Source of the DNA: Sphaerochaeta halotolerans
GTDB taxonomy: Bacteria > Spirochaetota > Spirochaetia > Sphaerochaetales > Sphaerochaetaceae
Direction of reading: 5' to 3'
DNA: 64,000 nt
Assembly (NCBI RefSeq): GCF_003429665.1
Contig: NZ_QUWK01000012.1
Coordinates: 1-64,000, forward strand
In this document: positions 46,035-54,468 of the stretch, piece after piece
Layout of the letters: each line of letters opens with the position of its first letter
How positions within the stretch are numbered: the stretch's first letter is position 1
Position numbers and translations under genes: made by a program
The notes under the pieces: generated by a model
The model's database searches: none
What the model was told of the DNA's origin: nothing
Seen by the model: only the letters and a program-made list of their open reading frames with translations

Positions 46035-47325
46035 ATTGATTTCCTCGATCGAACTCATTTGCAAACAGTTCAAATGAAGCACTCCCTGGAGAGAGCAGGA
46101 TTGCTTGTACAAGATTCGGTAGCTCCTGTTCCTTCTTCCGTGCCATTTCATAACTCTGCTGGAGAGCATCCCCCATGGACTTGAATGGACCATAGTAGGG
46201 AATATTATGTTGCTCGAGGAGAGGAATCAGCTTATTTTGGGTGAAGCTACCGTCAAGCAGGGAGACGCTACTGGCGCTTTGTAACTCTTCCAGCATTCCA
46301 TCGGCCTCGAGGTTTTTGTCTGTGCCGCCACAGATGAGATGCACTGCCATGGTTCTGAATTTTGCATAGGAGAAATGCACTGCCTCGGGTATTGTTGCTG
46401 CACTGTCATTCACAAAGAGGATGTTGCCAAGCATACCCAATTGTTCTATGCGGTGAGGAACTCCTTGGAAACTCTGCAAGGCTTTAAGGATGCTTTTGTA
46501 CTTGAATCCCAATGCAAGCAGGATTGTATAAGCGCTTCTGAGGTGTGGCTGTTCTTCCAGTACCTTTGCACTTGCTCGGTCAATTCCACGAATATGGTGT
46601 TTGTCCAATTGGGTTTGAGTTTTGATTCGTTTGAGCATTACATCGGGGATGACCGCCATCTTGATATTGTGCGTGAATAGTTGCAGTTTGTCCTCAAGAT
46701 AGTGTTCTATAGACTCATAGGAGTTCAGATGATCTGGATAGAAGTTGGTAAGTGCACAGAGCTCCATGACAGGAAGCTGTCCATGCATTGCCTGTACCGT
46801 GTCGCGAATCTGCCAGGAAGAGAATTCACAAACAAGGTACTCGGGAAGTGCTCTTCCTTGCTCATTTCGCCTTTCCCACTCCCTGAGAATACTGAATCCG
46901 CTGATTCCCATATTCCCACACTGCATTGCCTCATACCCATATTCCTGTAATACATGGGCGACTGCAGCACTGGTTGTGGTCTTTCCTTTTGTTCCGGTAA
47001 TACCGATGATCTTAACCTGTTCACACCAAGGGGAGCTGAACAGCCAGGCAAAATCATTGACAACCATGCGAGCATACTTGAGCATGGGGTGGTTTGGGGG
47101 TATGGCTGGATTTTTAACCACGATATCAGCCCACAGAAAATCTTCCGAACGATGTGGTCCAGAGATGCATAGTGCCCCTCGTTGGGTAAGATCTTCCATT
47201 TCATACCCAAGATTACAGGTTCCCTTCAAATCTGTAATTCTTACTTCATCTCCATGGTCAAGGAAATATGAGGCTGCTGCAAAACCGCCTCCATGCATTC
47301 CAAGGCCGAAGATAAGAACCTTCAT
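46000..47325 (-). CDS. murD: UDP-N-acetylmuramoylalanine-D-glutamate ligase
   Basis: 441 residues, the usual size. The N-terminal UDP-binding Rossmann-like domain begins VLIFGLGMHGGG; the central ATPase shows GITGTKGKTTTSAAV (near 115) and the domain 3 segment PHRIEQLG, then NDSAATIPEA and ICGGTDKNLE. It adds D-glutamate to UDP-MurNAc-L-Ala. A longer frame upstream is not needed; GGGGGGTGG lies four bases before this ATG. It is alone, not in a dcw cluster. Confidence 0.92.
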   Translation of the reverse strand: MKVLIFGLGMHGGGFAAASYFLDHGDEVRITDLKGTCNLGYEMEDLTQRGALCISGPHRSEDFLWADIVVKNPAIPPNHPMLKYARMVVNDFAWLFSSPWCEQVKIIGITGTKGKTTTSAAVAHVLQEYGYEAMQCGNMGISGFSILREWERRNEQGRALPEYLVCEFSSWQIRDTVQAMHGQLPVMELCALTNFYPDHLNSYESIEHYLEDKLQLFTHNIKMAVIPDVMLKRIKTQTQLDKHHIRGIDRASAKVLEEQPHLRSAYTILLALGFKYKSILKALQSFQGVPHRIEQLGMLGNILFVNDSAATIPEAVHFSYAKFRTMAVHLICGGTDKNLEADGMLEELQSASSVSLLDGSFTQNKLIPLLEQHNIPYYGPFKSMGDALQQSYEMARKKEQELPNLVQAILLSPGSASFELFANEFDRGNQFKNLVGLLLES

Positions 47326-47444
47326 GTGCCACCCCCCGGATGCCTCTATAGTAAAAAGAAAGCGGGAAGAGAGCAAGTGAATCGCAACTGAAAGCGCAGG
47401 AATTTCGCTCTTACAGATACCGAAAAATTCTATAACGTACCCTA

Positions 47445-47473
47445 TTGACGTTGATTTATCTTCCCTGCATAAT
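47445..47473 (+). promoter_or_regulatory. Promoter of the bS22-like gene
   Basis: TTGACG (47445-47450), 17 bases, CATAAT (47468-47473). Confidence 0.6.
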
Positions 47474-47545
47474 AGACCGGTAATTACAAAGCCAGTCGTA
47501 TTCGGGCTCTACCGAAAATAGAGACGGTTGGTAAGGAGCGCTATA

Positions 47546-47635
47546 GTGCCTTGTGGAAGAAAAAGAAAGAAGCATAAGATTGCTACTCATAAGAGAAAGA
47601 AAAAGCTCAGAAAGAATAGACATAAGAACAAATAG
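47546..47635 (+). CDS. AURKAIP1/COX24 domain ribosomal peptide (bS22-like), 29 residues
   Basis: A GTG start with TAAGGAG seven bases upstream opens 29 codons, MPCGRKRKKHKIATHKRKKK and then LRKNRHKNK. Nineteen of the 29 residues are Lys, Arg or His. The pattern GxKRKxHKxxTHKRKKxLRKNRH is the AURKAIP1/COX24 (PF08213) family, related to mitochondrial mS38 and to bS22 of bacterial small subunits. It should sit in the 30S subunit near helix 44 and the decoding centre. It is too short for most gene finders and carries its own promoter and terminator. Confidence 0.88.
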   Translation: MPCGRKRKKHKIATHKRKKKLRKNRHKNK

Positions 47636-47674
47636 TCTGTTCAAGTAGACTTATACTTCGTACCAATGTACAAA

Positions 47675-47699
47675 ACCGTCGGTCGCTCCGGCGGTTTTT
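47675..47699 (+). terminator. Terminator of the bS22-like gene
   Basis: ACCGTCGG, loop TCGCT, CCGGCGGT (one G-U pair), then TTTTTC. It lies 40 bases after the stop. Confidence 0.85.
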
Positions 47700-47785
47700 C
47701 TATGGGAGCCACAAGCTAAAGCTTGATGGGAGAATGAGATTTGTTGACCAATCCATACAATGTATGGTAGTGTATGCAAACACCT

Positions 47786-47820
47786 CTTTATCCGCTCTTG
47801 AGGGCGGATCATAAAGTCCG
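47786..47820 (+). promoter_or_regulatory. Candidate S6:S18 autoregulatory leader of the rpsF operon
   Basis: In the leader, CTTTAT (47786-47791) pairs with ATAAAG (47811-47816) and CCGC with GCGG (47804-47807), leaving a one-sided bulge, and GTCCG follows just before the ribosome binding site TAAGGAGG. A bulged stem with CCG is the known design of the S6:S18 leader found before many rpsF operons. A promoter candidate (TTGACC near 47743, 18 bases, TAGTGT) lies upstream. Confidence 0.4.
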
Positions 47821-47832
47821 TAAGGAGGAACC

Positions 47833-48114
47833 ATGAGAAATTATGAGTTCACTGTTATTTTCAATGCAAACGAAGATAACACACAGGCTGGTTTGGAATT
47901 CGTGACCAGCACATTCGCAGCTGCTGATGTAGAAATTACAAAGCAGGATGACATGGGCGTCAAATATTTGGCCTATGATATCAAGAAGCAAGAAAAGGGA
48001 CATTACGTCTACTTTGAAATGAAGGCAGATCCCAGTAGGATCCTTGGCTTCGAGCAAGCGTTCTTGTTGAACCAGAACATTTTGAAGTTCTTGTTCGTAA
48101 ACCCTGAGAAATAA
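47833..48114 (+). CDS. rpsF: Ribosomal protein bS6
   Basis: 93 residues. It begins MRNYEFTVIFNANEDN and shows KYLAYDIKKQEKGHYVYFEM in the middle, with FLLNQNILKFLFV at the end, the RRM-like fold of bS6. It binds S18 and 16S rRNA in the platform. The strong TAAGGAGG before the ATG fits high expression. The operon order rpsF-ssb-rpsR-rplI is conserved in many bacteria, here with a membrane protein gene inserted before rplI. Confidence 0.96.
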   Translation: MRNYEFTVIFNANEDNTQAGLEFVTSTFAAADVEITKQDDMGVKYLAYDIKKQEKGHYVYFEMKADPSRILGFEQAFLLNQNILKFLFVNPEK

Positions 48115-48138
48115 AGACTAAAGAATGGGAGCAAAACC

Positions 48139-48624
48139 ATGGCAAATGACCTGAACGTAGTCGCATTGGTGGGCCGTCTTACCAGAGATAGTGAGCTTCG
48201 CTATTCAAATGGTGGTATGGCTATCTGTCATTTTTCCCTAGCCGTCAACCGGAGGAAGAGGTCGGGTGACAATAAGTGGGAGGATGAAGCAAACTTTTTC
48301 GACTGTTCGATGTTTGGCAAGAGTGCCGAATCCCTCAACCAATATCTAGAGAAGGGTAGGCAGGTTTCCATTGTCGGTGAGCTAAGGCAGAACCGATGGG
48401 AACAGGACGGCCAAAGTCGGAGTAGGGTTGAGATTGCCGTGAATTCGTTGCAGCTCCTCTCGAGTCCCGGTTCTACCGATGGTAGAAACACCTCTCGTCA
48501 GAGTGGACAACCACAAACGAGAAACCAGGGGTCTTATGGTTCACGGCCAGCTCCCCAGGATACCGCCTCTCCCTTGGATATCGGCGGACCTGAGCAGTTT
48601 GACGACGACCAGATCCCATTCTAA
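48139..48624 (+). CDS. ssb: Single-stranded DNA-binding protein
   Basis: 161 residues. The OB-fold runs from NVVALVGRLTRDSELRY to about residue 110; the linker is Gln/Gly/Ser-rich, and the C-terminus ends in the acidic tip DDDQIPF that recruits repair and replication partners. It binds single-stranded DNA as a tetramer at forks. GGGAG precedes the ATG. It lies between rpsF and rpsR as usual. Confidence 0.96.
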   Translation: MANDLNVVALVGRLTRDSELRYSNGGMAICHFSLAVNRRKRSGDNKWEDEANFFDCSMFGKSAESLNQYLEKGRQVSIVGELRQNRWEQDGQSRSRVEIAVNSLQLLSSPGSTDGRNTSRQSGQPQTRNQGSYGSRPAPQDTASPLDIGGPEQFDDDQIPF

Positions 48625-48667
48625 GACTCTGCCTTCTGGCAGATGATGTTGCAAGGAGAAACATATA

Positions 48668-48952
48668 ATGCGCGATGACGATAACGATTCCATGAATAAT
48701 GACGGAAGAAACGGAAGAGACAGAAGAGGGGGCGGACGCAAACCCAGTTTCAGAAAAAAGGTTTGCAAATTCTGTACCCAGAACCTTACTCCAGACTACA
48801 AGAATCCTGATATGCTGCGGCGCTATATAACCGAGCGTGGCAAGATTCTTCCTGCCCGTATCACCGGTTGCTGTGCCAAGCATCAGAGGGCTGTTACTGC
48901 TGAGATCAAGAAGGCACGTGTACTTGCGTACCTTCCGTTTGAGAAGAAGTAA
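48668..48952 (+). CDS. rpsR: Ribosomal protein bS18, cysteine-containing form
   Basis: 94 residues. A charged Asp/Asn/Arg/Gly-rich N-terminal extension of about 25 residues precedes the S18 fold. C33 and C36 (CKFC) with C68, C69 and H72 (CCAKHQR) suggest the zinc-binding version, unlike the zinc-free E. coli protein. It pairs with bS6. AAGGAG precedes the ATG. Confidence 0.95.
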   Translation: MRDDDNDSMNNDGRNGRDRRGGGRKPSFRKKVCKFCTQNLTPDYKNPDMLRRYITERGKILPARITGCCAKHQRAVTAEIKKARVLAYLPFEKK

Positions 48953-48967
48953 CTTGTGTTAGGTGCC

Positions 48968-49936
48968 ATGAACCAGCTTGATACCAAGATGTTGAAACAG
49001 GGATTGTTCCTGACGGCGGTGAGCTATGCGCTCTCCCGTTTGTTGATCGGGAACCTCCTCTTCACCATCCCCTTGATGGTTCTTGCACCGAAGTTTTCCA
49101 ATCGAAGGGAAGCGTTGTTTCCTGTTGGCTTGGTAGCTGCTTTGCTCGTGATTACCGAGTTCGTCAGGGCAAGAGGGTCTTTAGGCAGTCCCGAAGGGCG
49201 CTTGTTGCTTGTGGTTGGAATGTTCATCCCGATTGTACTCTTGGTAGCCTGCGCAGTATGGATTGCCTTGGATGACAAGCGTACATTATACCGCTATCTG
49301 GCATCATCCTTGTTTGGGATTGTTGCTTCGGTTGTGGTGGTTGTTTGGTTTACAAGACCTAACGAGGCGCTCCAGAAGGTAGACTCAGCAATGTTTGAGA
49401 CATTCCGTACGCTCCTCGGAGGGACGAATGGTGGAACACAAACCTCCATTGAAGCATCTGGTGTTGCATTGGAAAGTTTGTATCGAACGTCTGTGATGGC
49501 AATAGGAGCCATGTTGGCTCCGCTCTGCATGGTGTTGGTTGGGTTCACGTCTTTTGTGGCGATGAGCTACCAGGCCCGGTTTGACGGTTCCTTCAATGTG
49601 CGGGTTTCCCATTGGAGGGTTCCGGAAGTCACCCTTTGGGTGTTTCTTGGTTCTTGGGCACTGGTCCTGCTGTTGATCCTGGCAAAGACTCCCTACCTGT
49701 ATCGGGCGCTTGCGTTGCAAGCAGCGCTGGCAAGTAGTGTGTTGTATGCGGTGCAGGGAATGGCAATTGTAGTACATTTTATACTGCGAAAAGGCATTGC
49801 CGTGAACACGACTCGACTGTTTGCCACGATGTTCCTCTTGGTGTTCTTGATTCCTGGGGTGAATGTGCTGGTTGTCTTTGTTCTTCCCTTGTTGGGGGTA
49901 ACAGAGACTTGGATTATGTATAGACGTAATGAGTAA
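48968..49936 (+). CDS. DUF2232/YybS-like membrane protein
   Basis: 322 residues with about eight hydrophobic segments. In Firmicutes a YybS (DUF2232) membrane protein sits at the same place, between rpsR and rplI, and the size and topology here agree, but I could not confirm the family by motif. Function is unknown. The first ATG (MNQLDTKMLKQG) is listed; a GTG 12 bases upstream is possible, since AGGTG lies only 2 bases from the ATG. It is followed by rplI after 12 bases. Confidence 0.6.
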   Translation: MNQLDTKMLKQGLFLTAVSYALSRLLIGNLLFTIPLMVLAPKFSNRREALFPVGLVAALLVITEFVRARGSLGSPEGRLLLVVGMFIPIVLLVACAVWIALDDKRTLYRYLASSLFGIVASVVVVVWFTRPNEALQKVDSAMFETFRTLLGGTNGGTQTSIEASGVALESLYRTSVMAIGAMLAPLCMVLVGFTSFVAMSYQARFDGSFNVRVSHWRVPEVTLWVFLGSWALVLLLILAKTPYLYRALALQAALASSVLYAVQGMAIVVHFILRKGIAVNTTRLFATMFLLVFLIPGVNVLVVFVLPLLGVTETWIMYRRNE

Positions 49937-49948
49937 GGAGTGTATCCT

Positions 49949-50584
49949 ATGAAAATTATTCTGAATCAGGATGTAGTCAACCTCGGTGAAGAGGGAGACG
50001 TTGTAGTTGTAAAGAGCGGGTATGCCCGTAATTATCTGCTTCCAAATAAGATGGCTGTGATGTTCAACAAAACAAACCAAGCCATTTTTGCAAGCCGTAC
50101 TGCAGCTATCGAAAAGCGTAAGGAAGAGAAGCGTGCTGCAAGTGCAGGCCTGAAAGAAAAGCTTGATAATGTTGTAATCACCATGGTTGTTTCAGCCGGT
50201 GAGAGTGGCAAGCTTTTTGGTTCGGTAACTTCTGCAATGGTGCAGGAAGCACTGGCAAAACAGGGCATTGAAATCGAACGCAAGAAGATCGAGGTTCCTA
50301 CCCATTCAATCAAGATGGTAGGTACCTATTCTGTTCGTGTCCATTTGTACGAGGATGTGAGCGCGGAGATCAAACTCATCGTTGAGAGCGAGAATGTCTT
50401 GAAAAAACGACAAGCTGATGAAGCCAAGGCAAAGGCAGAGGCAGATAAAGCAGAAGCAGCTAAGGCTGCACAAGAAGCAAAGGCCGCCAAAGTTGCAAAG
50501 GAAGCTGAAGAGGCTGAAGCTGCAGCAAAGGAAGCTGAAGAAGCTGTCATTGAAGAGGCTGAAGCAGAGAAAGTAGAAGAGTAA
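49949..50584 (+). CDS. rplI: Ribosomal protein bL9 with long acidic tail
   Basis: 211 residues; the usual length is about 150. The N-terminal domain starts MKIILNQDVVNLGEEGDVVVVK and has GYARNYLLPN, then the linker helix and C-domain to about residue 150. Residues 151-211 are an added Ala/Glu/Lys helix with no parallel in common L9, ending EEAEAEKVEE. TAAGGAG eight bases upstream fixes the start; a frame three codons longer is not credible. L9 binds 23S rRNA near the L1 stalk base. Confidence 0.94.
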   Translation: MKIILNQDVVNLGEEGDVVVVKSGYARNYLLPNKMAVMFNKTNQAIFASRTAAIEKRKEEKRAASAGLKEKLDNVVITMVVSAGESGKLFGSVTSAMVQEALAKQGIEIERKKIEVPTHSIKMVGTYSVRVHLYEDVSAEIKLIVESENVLKKRQADEAKAKAEADKAEAAKAAQEAKAAKVAKEAEEAEAAAKEAEEAVIEEAEAEKVEE

Positions 50585-50589
50585 GGAAT

Positions 50590-51975
50590 ATGGCGTCGAA
50601 TAGTATGCTAGGGCGCGTTCCTCCTCAGAACGAAGAGGCCGAACGTGCAGTTCTTGGGGCAATCTTGCTCAATGAGAAGGTCCTTGTAGAAGTGACCGAT
50701 TTTTTGAGCAAGGATGATTTTTATAAAATTGCCCATCAACAATTGTTCGACGCCATCCTTTCATTCAGACAGGAGAGTACCGAAGCACTCGACCTGATTA
50801 CCCTCAGTTCCTATCTGAAGCGTAAGAATCAGGTTGATCAGTGTGGTGGTCTCTCCTATATTTCCACCCTCACCAGCGACGTACCCACCACGACGAATGC
50901 TGCTTACTATGCAAAGATACTGAAAGCGTTGAGCCAGAGACGCAAACTTTTGTTGTTTGCCTCAAAACTCAAGGATAATGCCTTTGATGAGTCACAGGAT
51001 ATACAGCAGGTTATTGATGAGGGAGAGCAAACCCTTTCCAAGTTGAATAATGAAACTGCCGGCAGTGATGCATATCAATCAATCAAGGATCTGATTACCC
51101 AAACCATCACCGATATTGAGTACCGTACTACGCATGGGACAAAGAATGGCTTGGACAGTGGGTATACCTCATTGGACTCCATCACTGGTGGTTTCAAAAA
51201 ACAAGAACTTGTTATTGTAGGTGCACGGCCGTCAATTGGAAAAACAGCATTTGCACTTTCCATGACGCTGAACATGATAACCAAGATGAAATACCGTGTC
51301 GGGTTCTTCTCCTTGGAAATGAGTGCAGCAAGTTTGATGGAACGGTTACTCACCGGACACAGCCGTGTTGATTTCTCTCACATTCGTAAGGCTACTTTGA
51401 AGAACAGTGAGATGAGTGCCATCGTCGATGCATCAGGATTGCTCTATGAATCGGAGCTTTATATTCAGGATACGCCTAATATGAAGCTCATGGAGCTCCG
51501 GGCGCAGGCGAGAAGAATGAAGTTGGAACATGATATCCAGATTCTGTTTGTTGACTACATCGGCTTGATCGATGCACAGACAGACGCCCGTATTCCACGC
51601 CATGAACAGATATCCATTATCAGCCGAAATCTGAAACAGCTTGCACGTGAACTAGATATACCCATTGTCTGTTTAAGTCAGGTTGGCCGACAGGCGGATG
51701 GGGTAGAGCCAAAGCTCAGTGACCTAAGAGAGAGTGGATCCATCGAACAGGATGCTGATGTAGTCATTCTTCTTCATCGTGAGGTTGGTAAGAACCGTAC
51801 TGATAGTGAGGAAGAGCGACAGAAGAATAACATCCAGGAGACAAAAATCATCATGGCAAAGAACAGAAATGGTGAAACCGGTGTTTTCTCTCTTGCCTTT
51901 GTAAGCAATATTGTTCGTTTTGAGGAGATGGAGTTCAGCCACAAGTATGTGGCAGGCAACAATCCTAACGCCTAA
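50590..51975 (+). CDS. dnaB: Replicative DNA helicase
   Basis: 461 residues. The N-terminal domain starts PPQNEEAERAVLGAIL; the RecA-like domain has Walker A ARPSIGKTAF (near 210), SLEMSAASLMERLL, Walker B ILFVDYIGLI and the arginine finger segment SDLRESGSIEQDADVVI. No intein interrupts it. It unwinds the fork as a hexamer. TAAGGA precedes the ATG. Its last 11 bases overlap the convergent rseP gene. Confidence 0.97.
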   Translation: MASNSMLGRVPPQNEEAERAVLGAILLNEKVLVEVTDFLSKDDFYKIAHQQLFDAILSFRQESTEALDLITLSSYLKRKNQVDQCGGLSYISTLTSDVPTTTNAAYYAKILKALSQRRKLLLFASKLKDNAFDESQDIQQVIDEGEQTLSKLNNETAGSDAYQSIKDLITQTITDIEYRTTHGTKNGLDSGYTSLDSITGGFKKQELVIVGARPSIGKTAFALSMTLNMITKMKYRVGFFSLEMSAASLMERLLTGHSRVDFSHIRKATLKNSEMSAIVDASGLLYESELYIQDTPNMKLMELRAQARRMKLEHDIQILFVDYIGLIDAQTDARIPRHEQISIISRNLKQLARELDIPIVCLSQVGRQADGVEPKLSDLRESGSIEQDADVVILLHREVGKNRTDSEEERQKNNIQETKIIMAKNRNGETGVFSLAFVSNIVRFEEMEFSHKYVAGNNPNA

Positions 51976-53356
51976 GGGCTAGAAAGTGTCTTACATCAGC
52001 GAGTGTGAGTACCAAAAACAATACAATCACAAACGCAACTCCTATGAGCTGGAGATAATAGTAGGTTCTAGGTTGCATTTGTTTCCTGGTTATCCATTCA
52101 ACCGTAGCGATAATAATCTGTCCGCCATCAAAAGCAGGGATGGGGAGTAGGTTGACCACTGCCAGGGAGATGGAAACCACTCCCATGAGATATAACAATC
52201 CTCGAATACCACTTATTGCGTTGTTCTCAAAGCCAAGTGTGGTAATATCACCAATCATCAGCGCAGAGCGAGCTATCCCTGTAACTTCTGAGCGGATGTC
52301 TGCATCTCTCCGGGAAATCAGGTTGCGTAGCGATGTGATGGTCTCTTGTGCTATACCCAATCCTTTACGTATTCCATTGAGAAGATTGAACTGCTCATCC
52401 TGCCCCTCTCGTGTGTCCACTTCAAGCGAGAAACCAAGGACAATTGCCCCCATTTCGTTGCGATTGGGTATGAATCGCAAGGTTCTCTTTTCCTTGTTCT
52501 CATTCTCGACGGTGATGGAAATCTCATCTTCTGTATAACCATCCAATTCAGAGAGGAGATCAAGCTGGTTTTCTACAGGAATTCCTGCAACACTGACAAT
52601 TACGTCCCCTTTTTTCAACCCCTGTTGGTACTCAGGGCTTCCATATCGCACGGTTCCAATCTTAAGCTCCTGGATTGGGGTCAACCCATAACGGAATCCT
52701 CCCTCGAGCGTTGGGACACCCCTCACTTCGATATCTAGAGAGACATCGTCACGTGAAATGGTGAAATTCTCGAGTCCTTTGCTCTCGGCGAGTCGTGCTT
52801 CCAGGTCTTGCCAGTCTGTAATCGGTTTTCCATTGAGAGCAATGATTCGGTCGCCTTTCCTCATTCCTGCCTCATATGCCGGACTCACTTGGTATTTGAA
52901 AAGGGTCGGATATTCTGAGGTGGTAGCAATTACTGCCTCGGTGGTGATGATCTGTGTTGGTATGCTGGCTAGAATAGCGTACAAGATGGCAGCAAAGAGA
53001 AGGTTGGCTACCGGTCCACTGAGATACGTAAGAATTCTTCTTGCAGGATGCGCTGAGAATAGAGAACCTTCTTCAGTATGAGTGAATTGCTTTTGTTTGT
53101 ATATAAGCGCTTGGCTCAGGTCATCAGAACCTTTGAGCCTGCAATAACCACCTAATGGGAAAAGGCTGATTCGATATTCGGTGCCCTTATGATGGGTGGA
53201 AAGAAGTTTGGGGCCGAGACCAAACGAGAATATCTCAACATCAATTCCATTGAGCTTTGCGGTCACCAAATGTCCTATTTCGTGTATAACCACTACGATG
53301 GTAATTCCCACCAACCCTATGAGATATTTCACCAGGATGGCAGTTATTCCACTCAT
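51965..53356 (-). CDS. rseP: Site-2 zinc metalloprotease RseP
   Basis: 463 residues. The catalytic motif is VVVIHEIGHLVTAK (20-33), a PDZ pair lies between about residues 140 and 330 (for example AGMRKGDRIIALNGKPITDW and QGLKKGDVIVSVAGIPVE), and the third zinc ligand is in NLLPIPAFDGGQI near 405. It cuts anti-sigma factors and remnant signal peptides within the membrane. The ATGA overlap with dxr shows translational coupling. Confidence 0.95.
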   Translation of the reverse strand: MSGITAILVKYLIGLVGITIVVVIHEIGHLVTAKLNGIDVEIFSFGLGPKLLSTHHKGTEYRISLFPLGGYCRLKGSDDLSQALIYKQKQFTHTEEGSLFSAHPARRILTYLSGPVANLLFAAILYAILASIPTQIITTEAVIATTSEYPTLFKYQVSPAYEAGMRKGDRIIALNGKPITDWQDLEARLAESKGLENFTISRDDVSLDIEVRGVPTLEGGFRYGLTPIQELKIGTVRYGSPEYQQGLKKGDVIVSVAGIPVENQLDLLSELDGYTEDEISITVENENKEKRTLRFIPNRNEMGAIVLGFSLEVDTREGQDEQFNLLNGIRKGLGIAQETITSLRNLISRRDADIRSEVTGIARSALMIGDITTLGFENNAISGIRGLLYLMGVVSISLAVVNLLPIPAFDGGQIIIATVEWITRKQMQPRTYYYLQLIGVAFVIVLFLVLTLADVRHFLALRR

Positions 53357-54468
53357 AGGTAACTTCTTGCAATATTTCGAGCTTGCTTGTCAAGGGCAAG
53401 GATCTCTTCAAAACTTCCTACAGTCTGATCCCATGGGTGTTCCAATGTTTTTTGGACAACCTCTATTAATTTTGGATAAGAGATGGTTCCCCCTAGAAAT
53501 GCCTGTACTGCTACTTCATCGGCTGCATTGAAAGCAAGGGCACTGGATCCCCCTCTTTGGAGGACTGCGAAGGCCAGACCCAGAAGCGGAAACCGTGCTA
53601 AGTCAGGTTTATAGAAATGGAGGGAAAGATTGCTGAAATCCAATGGGGTTACCAGTGATGAATGACCATTTCCCAGTGCATTGATGATGGGGAGTGTCAT
53701 GTCAGGACTGCCTAGTTGTGCATAGACTGCACCATCAGTGGTACGGACCATGGAGTGAACAATGGACTCTGGGTGGATGACCACTTCTATCTTGTCCGTC
53801 TCAACATTGAAAAGGTACGAAGCTTCGATTACCTCAAGAGCCTTATTTGCCAAGGTTGCACTGTCGATGGTTATCTTTTTCCCCATGTTCCATGTGGGAT
53901 GGGCAAGGGCTTTCTCGACGGTAATTGCAGCGAAATCCTTATTGGGCAGAGTTCTGAAAGGTCCACCACTCGCAGTAAGGATCAAGCTCGCAATAGAACC
54001 CGGGTCACGTCCTTTCAACAGTTCCCAGATTGCAGCGTGTTCACTGTCTACCGGAATGATGGATGCGCCATGCTGTTTTGCAACTTCAAAAAGATATGAC
54101 CCTGCACATACAATACTTTCCTTGTTGGCAAGGGCAAGGTCAAAGCCACACATGAGCGCAGAGAGAGATGCTTTCAGCCCCTCGAACCCTGCAATTGCGT
54201 TCAAAACAATATCTGCTTCAAGAGATTGCAGCATCTCATGCAGACCACTGAAGCCTGTATAGGTTTTCACTCCCTCTACAGCAGTCAAGGAAGAGCCGGT
54301 TGTGCAGAGGGCTTCTGCTTGAAACTCATGGGCTAGAGAGAGCAACTCCCTTGATCGGGTATTGCTGGATAGTCCCACTACTCGGAAAGGGAGGGATTTG
54401 CTGCGGATTGCCTGAAGTGTCGTGGTACCGATGCTGCCGGTACAGCCAAGGATTATTATCCGTTTCAT
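53353..54468 (-). CDS. dxr: 1-deoxy-D-xylulose 5-phosphate reductoisomerase
   Basis: 371 residues. NADPH-binding GCTGSIGTTTL (8-18), then LANKESIVCAG, PVDSEHAAIWELL with the metal Asp and Glu ligands, SASGGPF-type loop (TASGGPFR), NMGKKITIDSATLANKALEVIEA, and MDSTLP-related PDMTLPI. It makes 2-C-methylerythritol 4-phosphate, so isoprenoids are made by the MEP route here. It overlaps cdsA by 4 bases. Confidence 0.96.
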   Translation of the reverse strand: MKRIIILGCTGSIGTTTLQAIRSKSLPFRVVGLSSNTRSRELLSLAHEFQAEALCTTGSSLTAVEGVKTYTGFSGLHEMLQSLEADIVLNAIAGFEGLKASLSALMCGFDLALANKESIVCAGSYLFEVAKQHGASIIPVDSEHAAIWELLKGRDPGSIASLILTASGGPFRTLPNKDFAAITVEKALAHPTWNMGKKITIDSATLANKALEVIEASYLFNVETDKIEVVIHPESIVHSMVRTTDGAVYAQLGSPDMTLPIINALGNGHSSLVTPLDFSNLSLHFYKPDLARFPLLGLAFAVLQRGGSSALAFNAADEVAVQAFLGGTISYPKLIEVVQKTLEHPWDQTVGSFEEILALDKQARNIARSYL

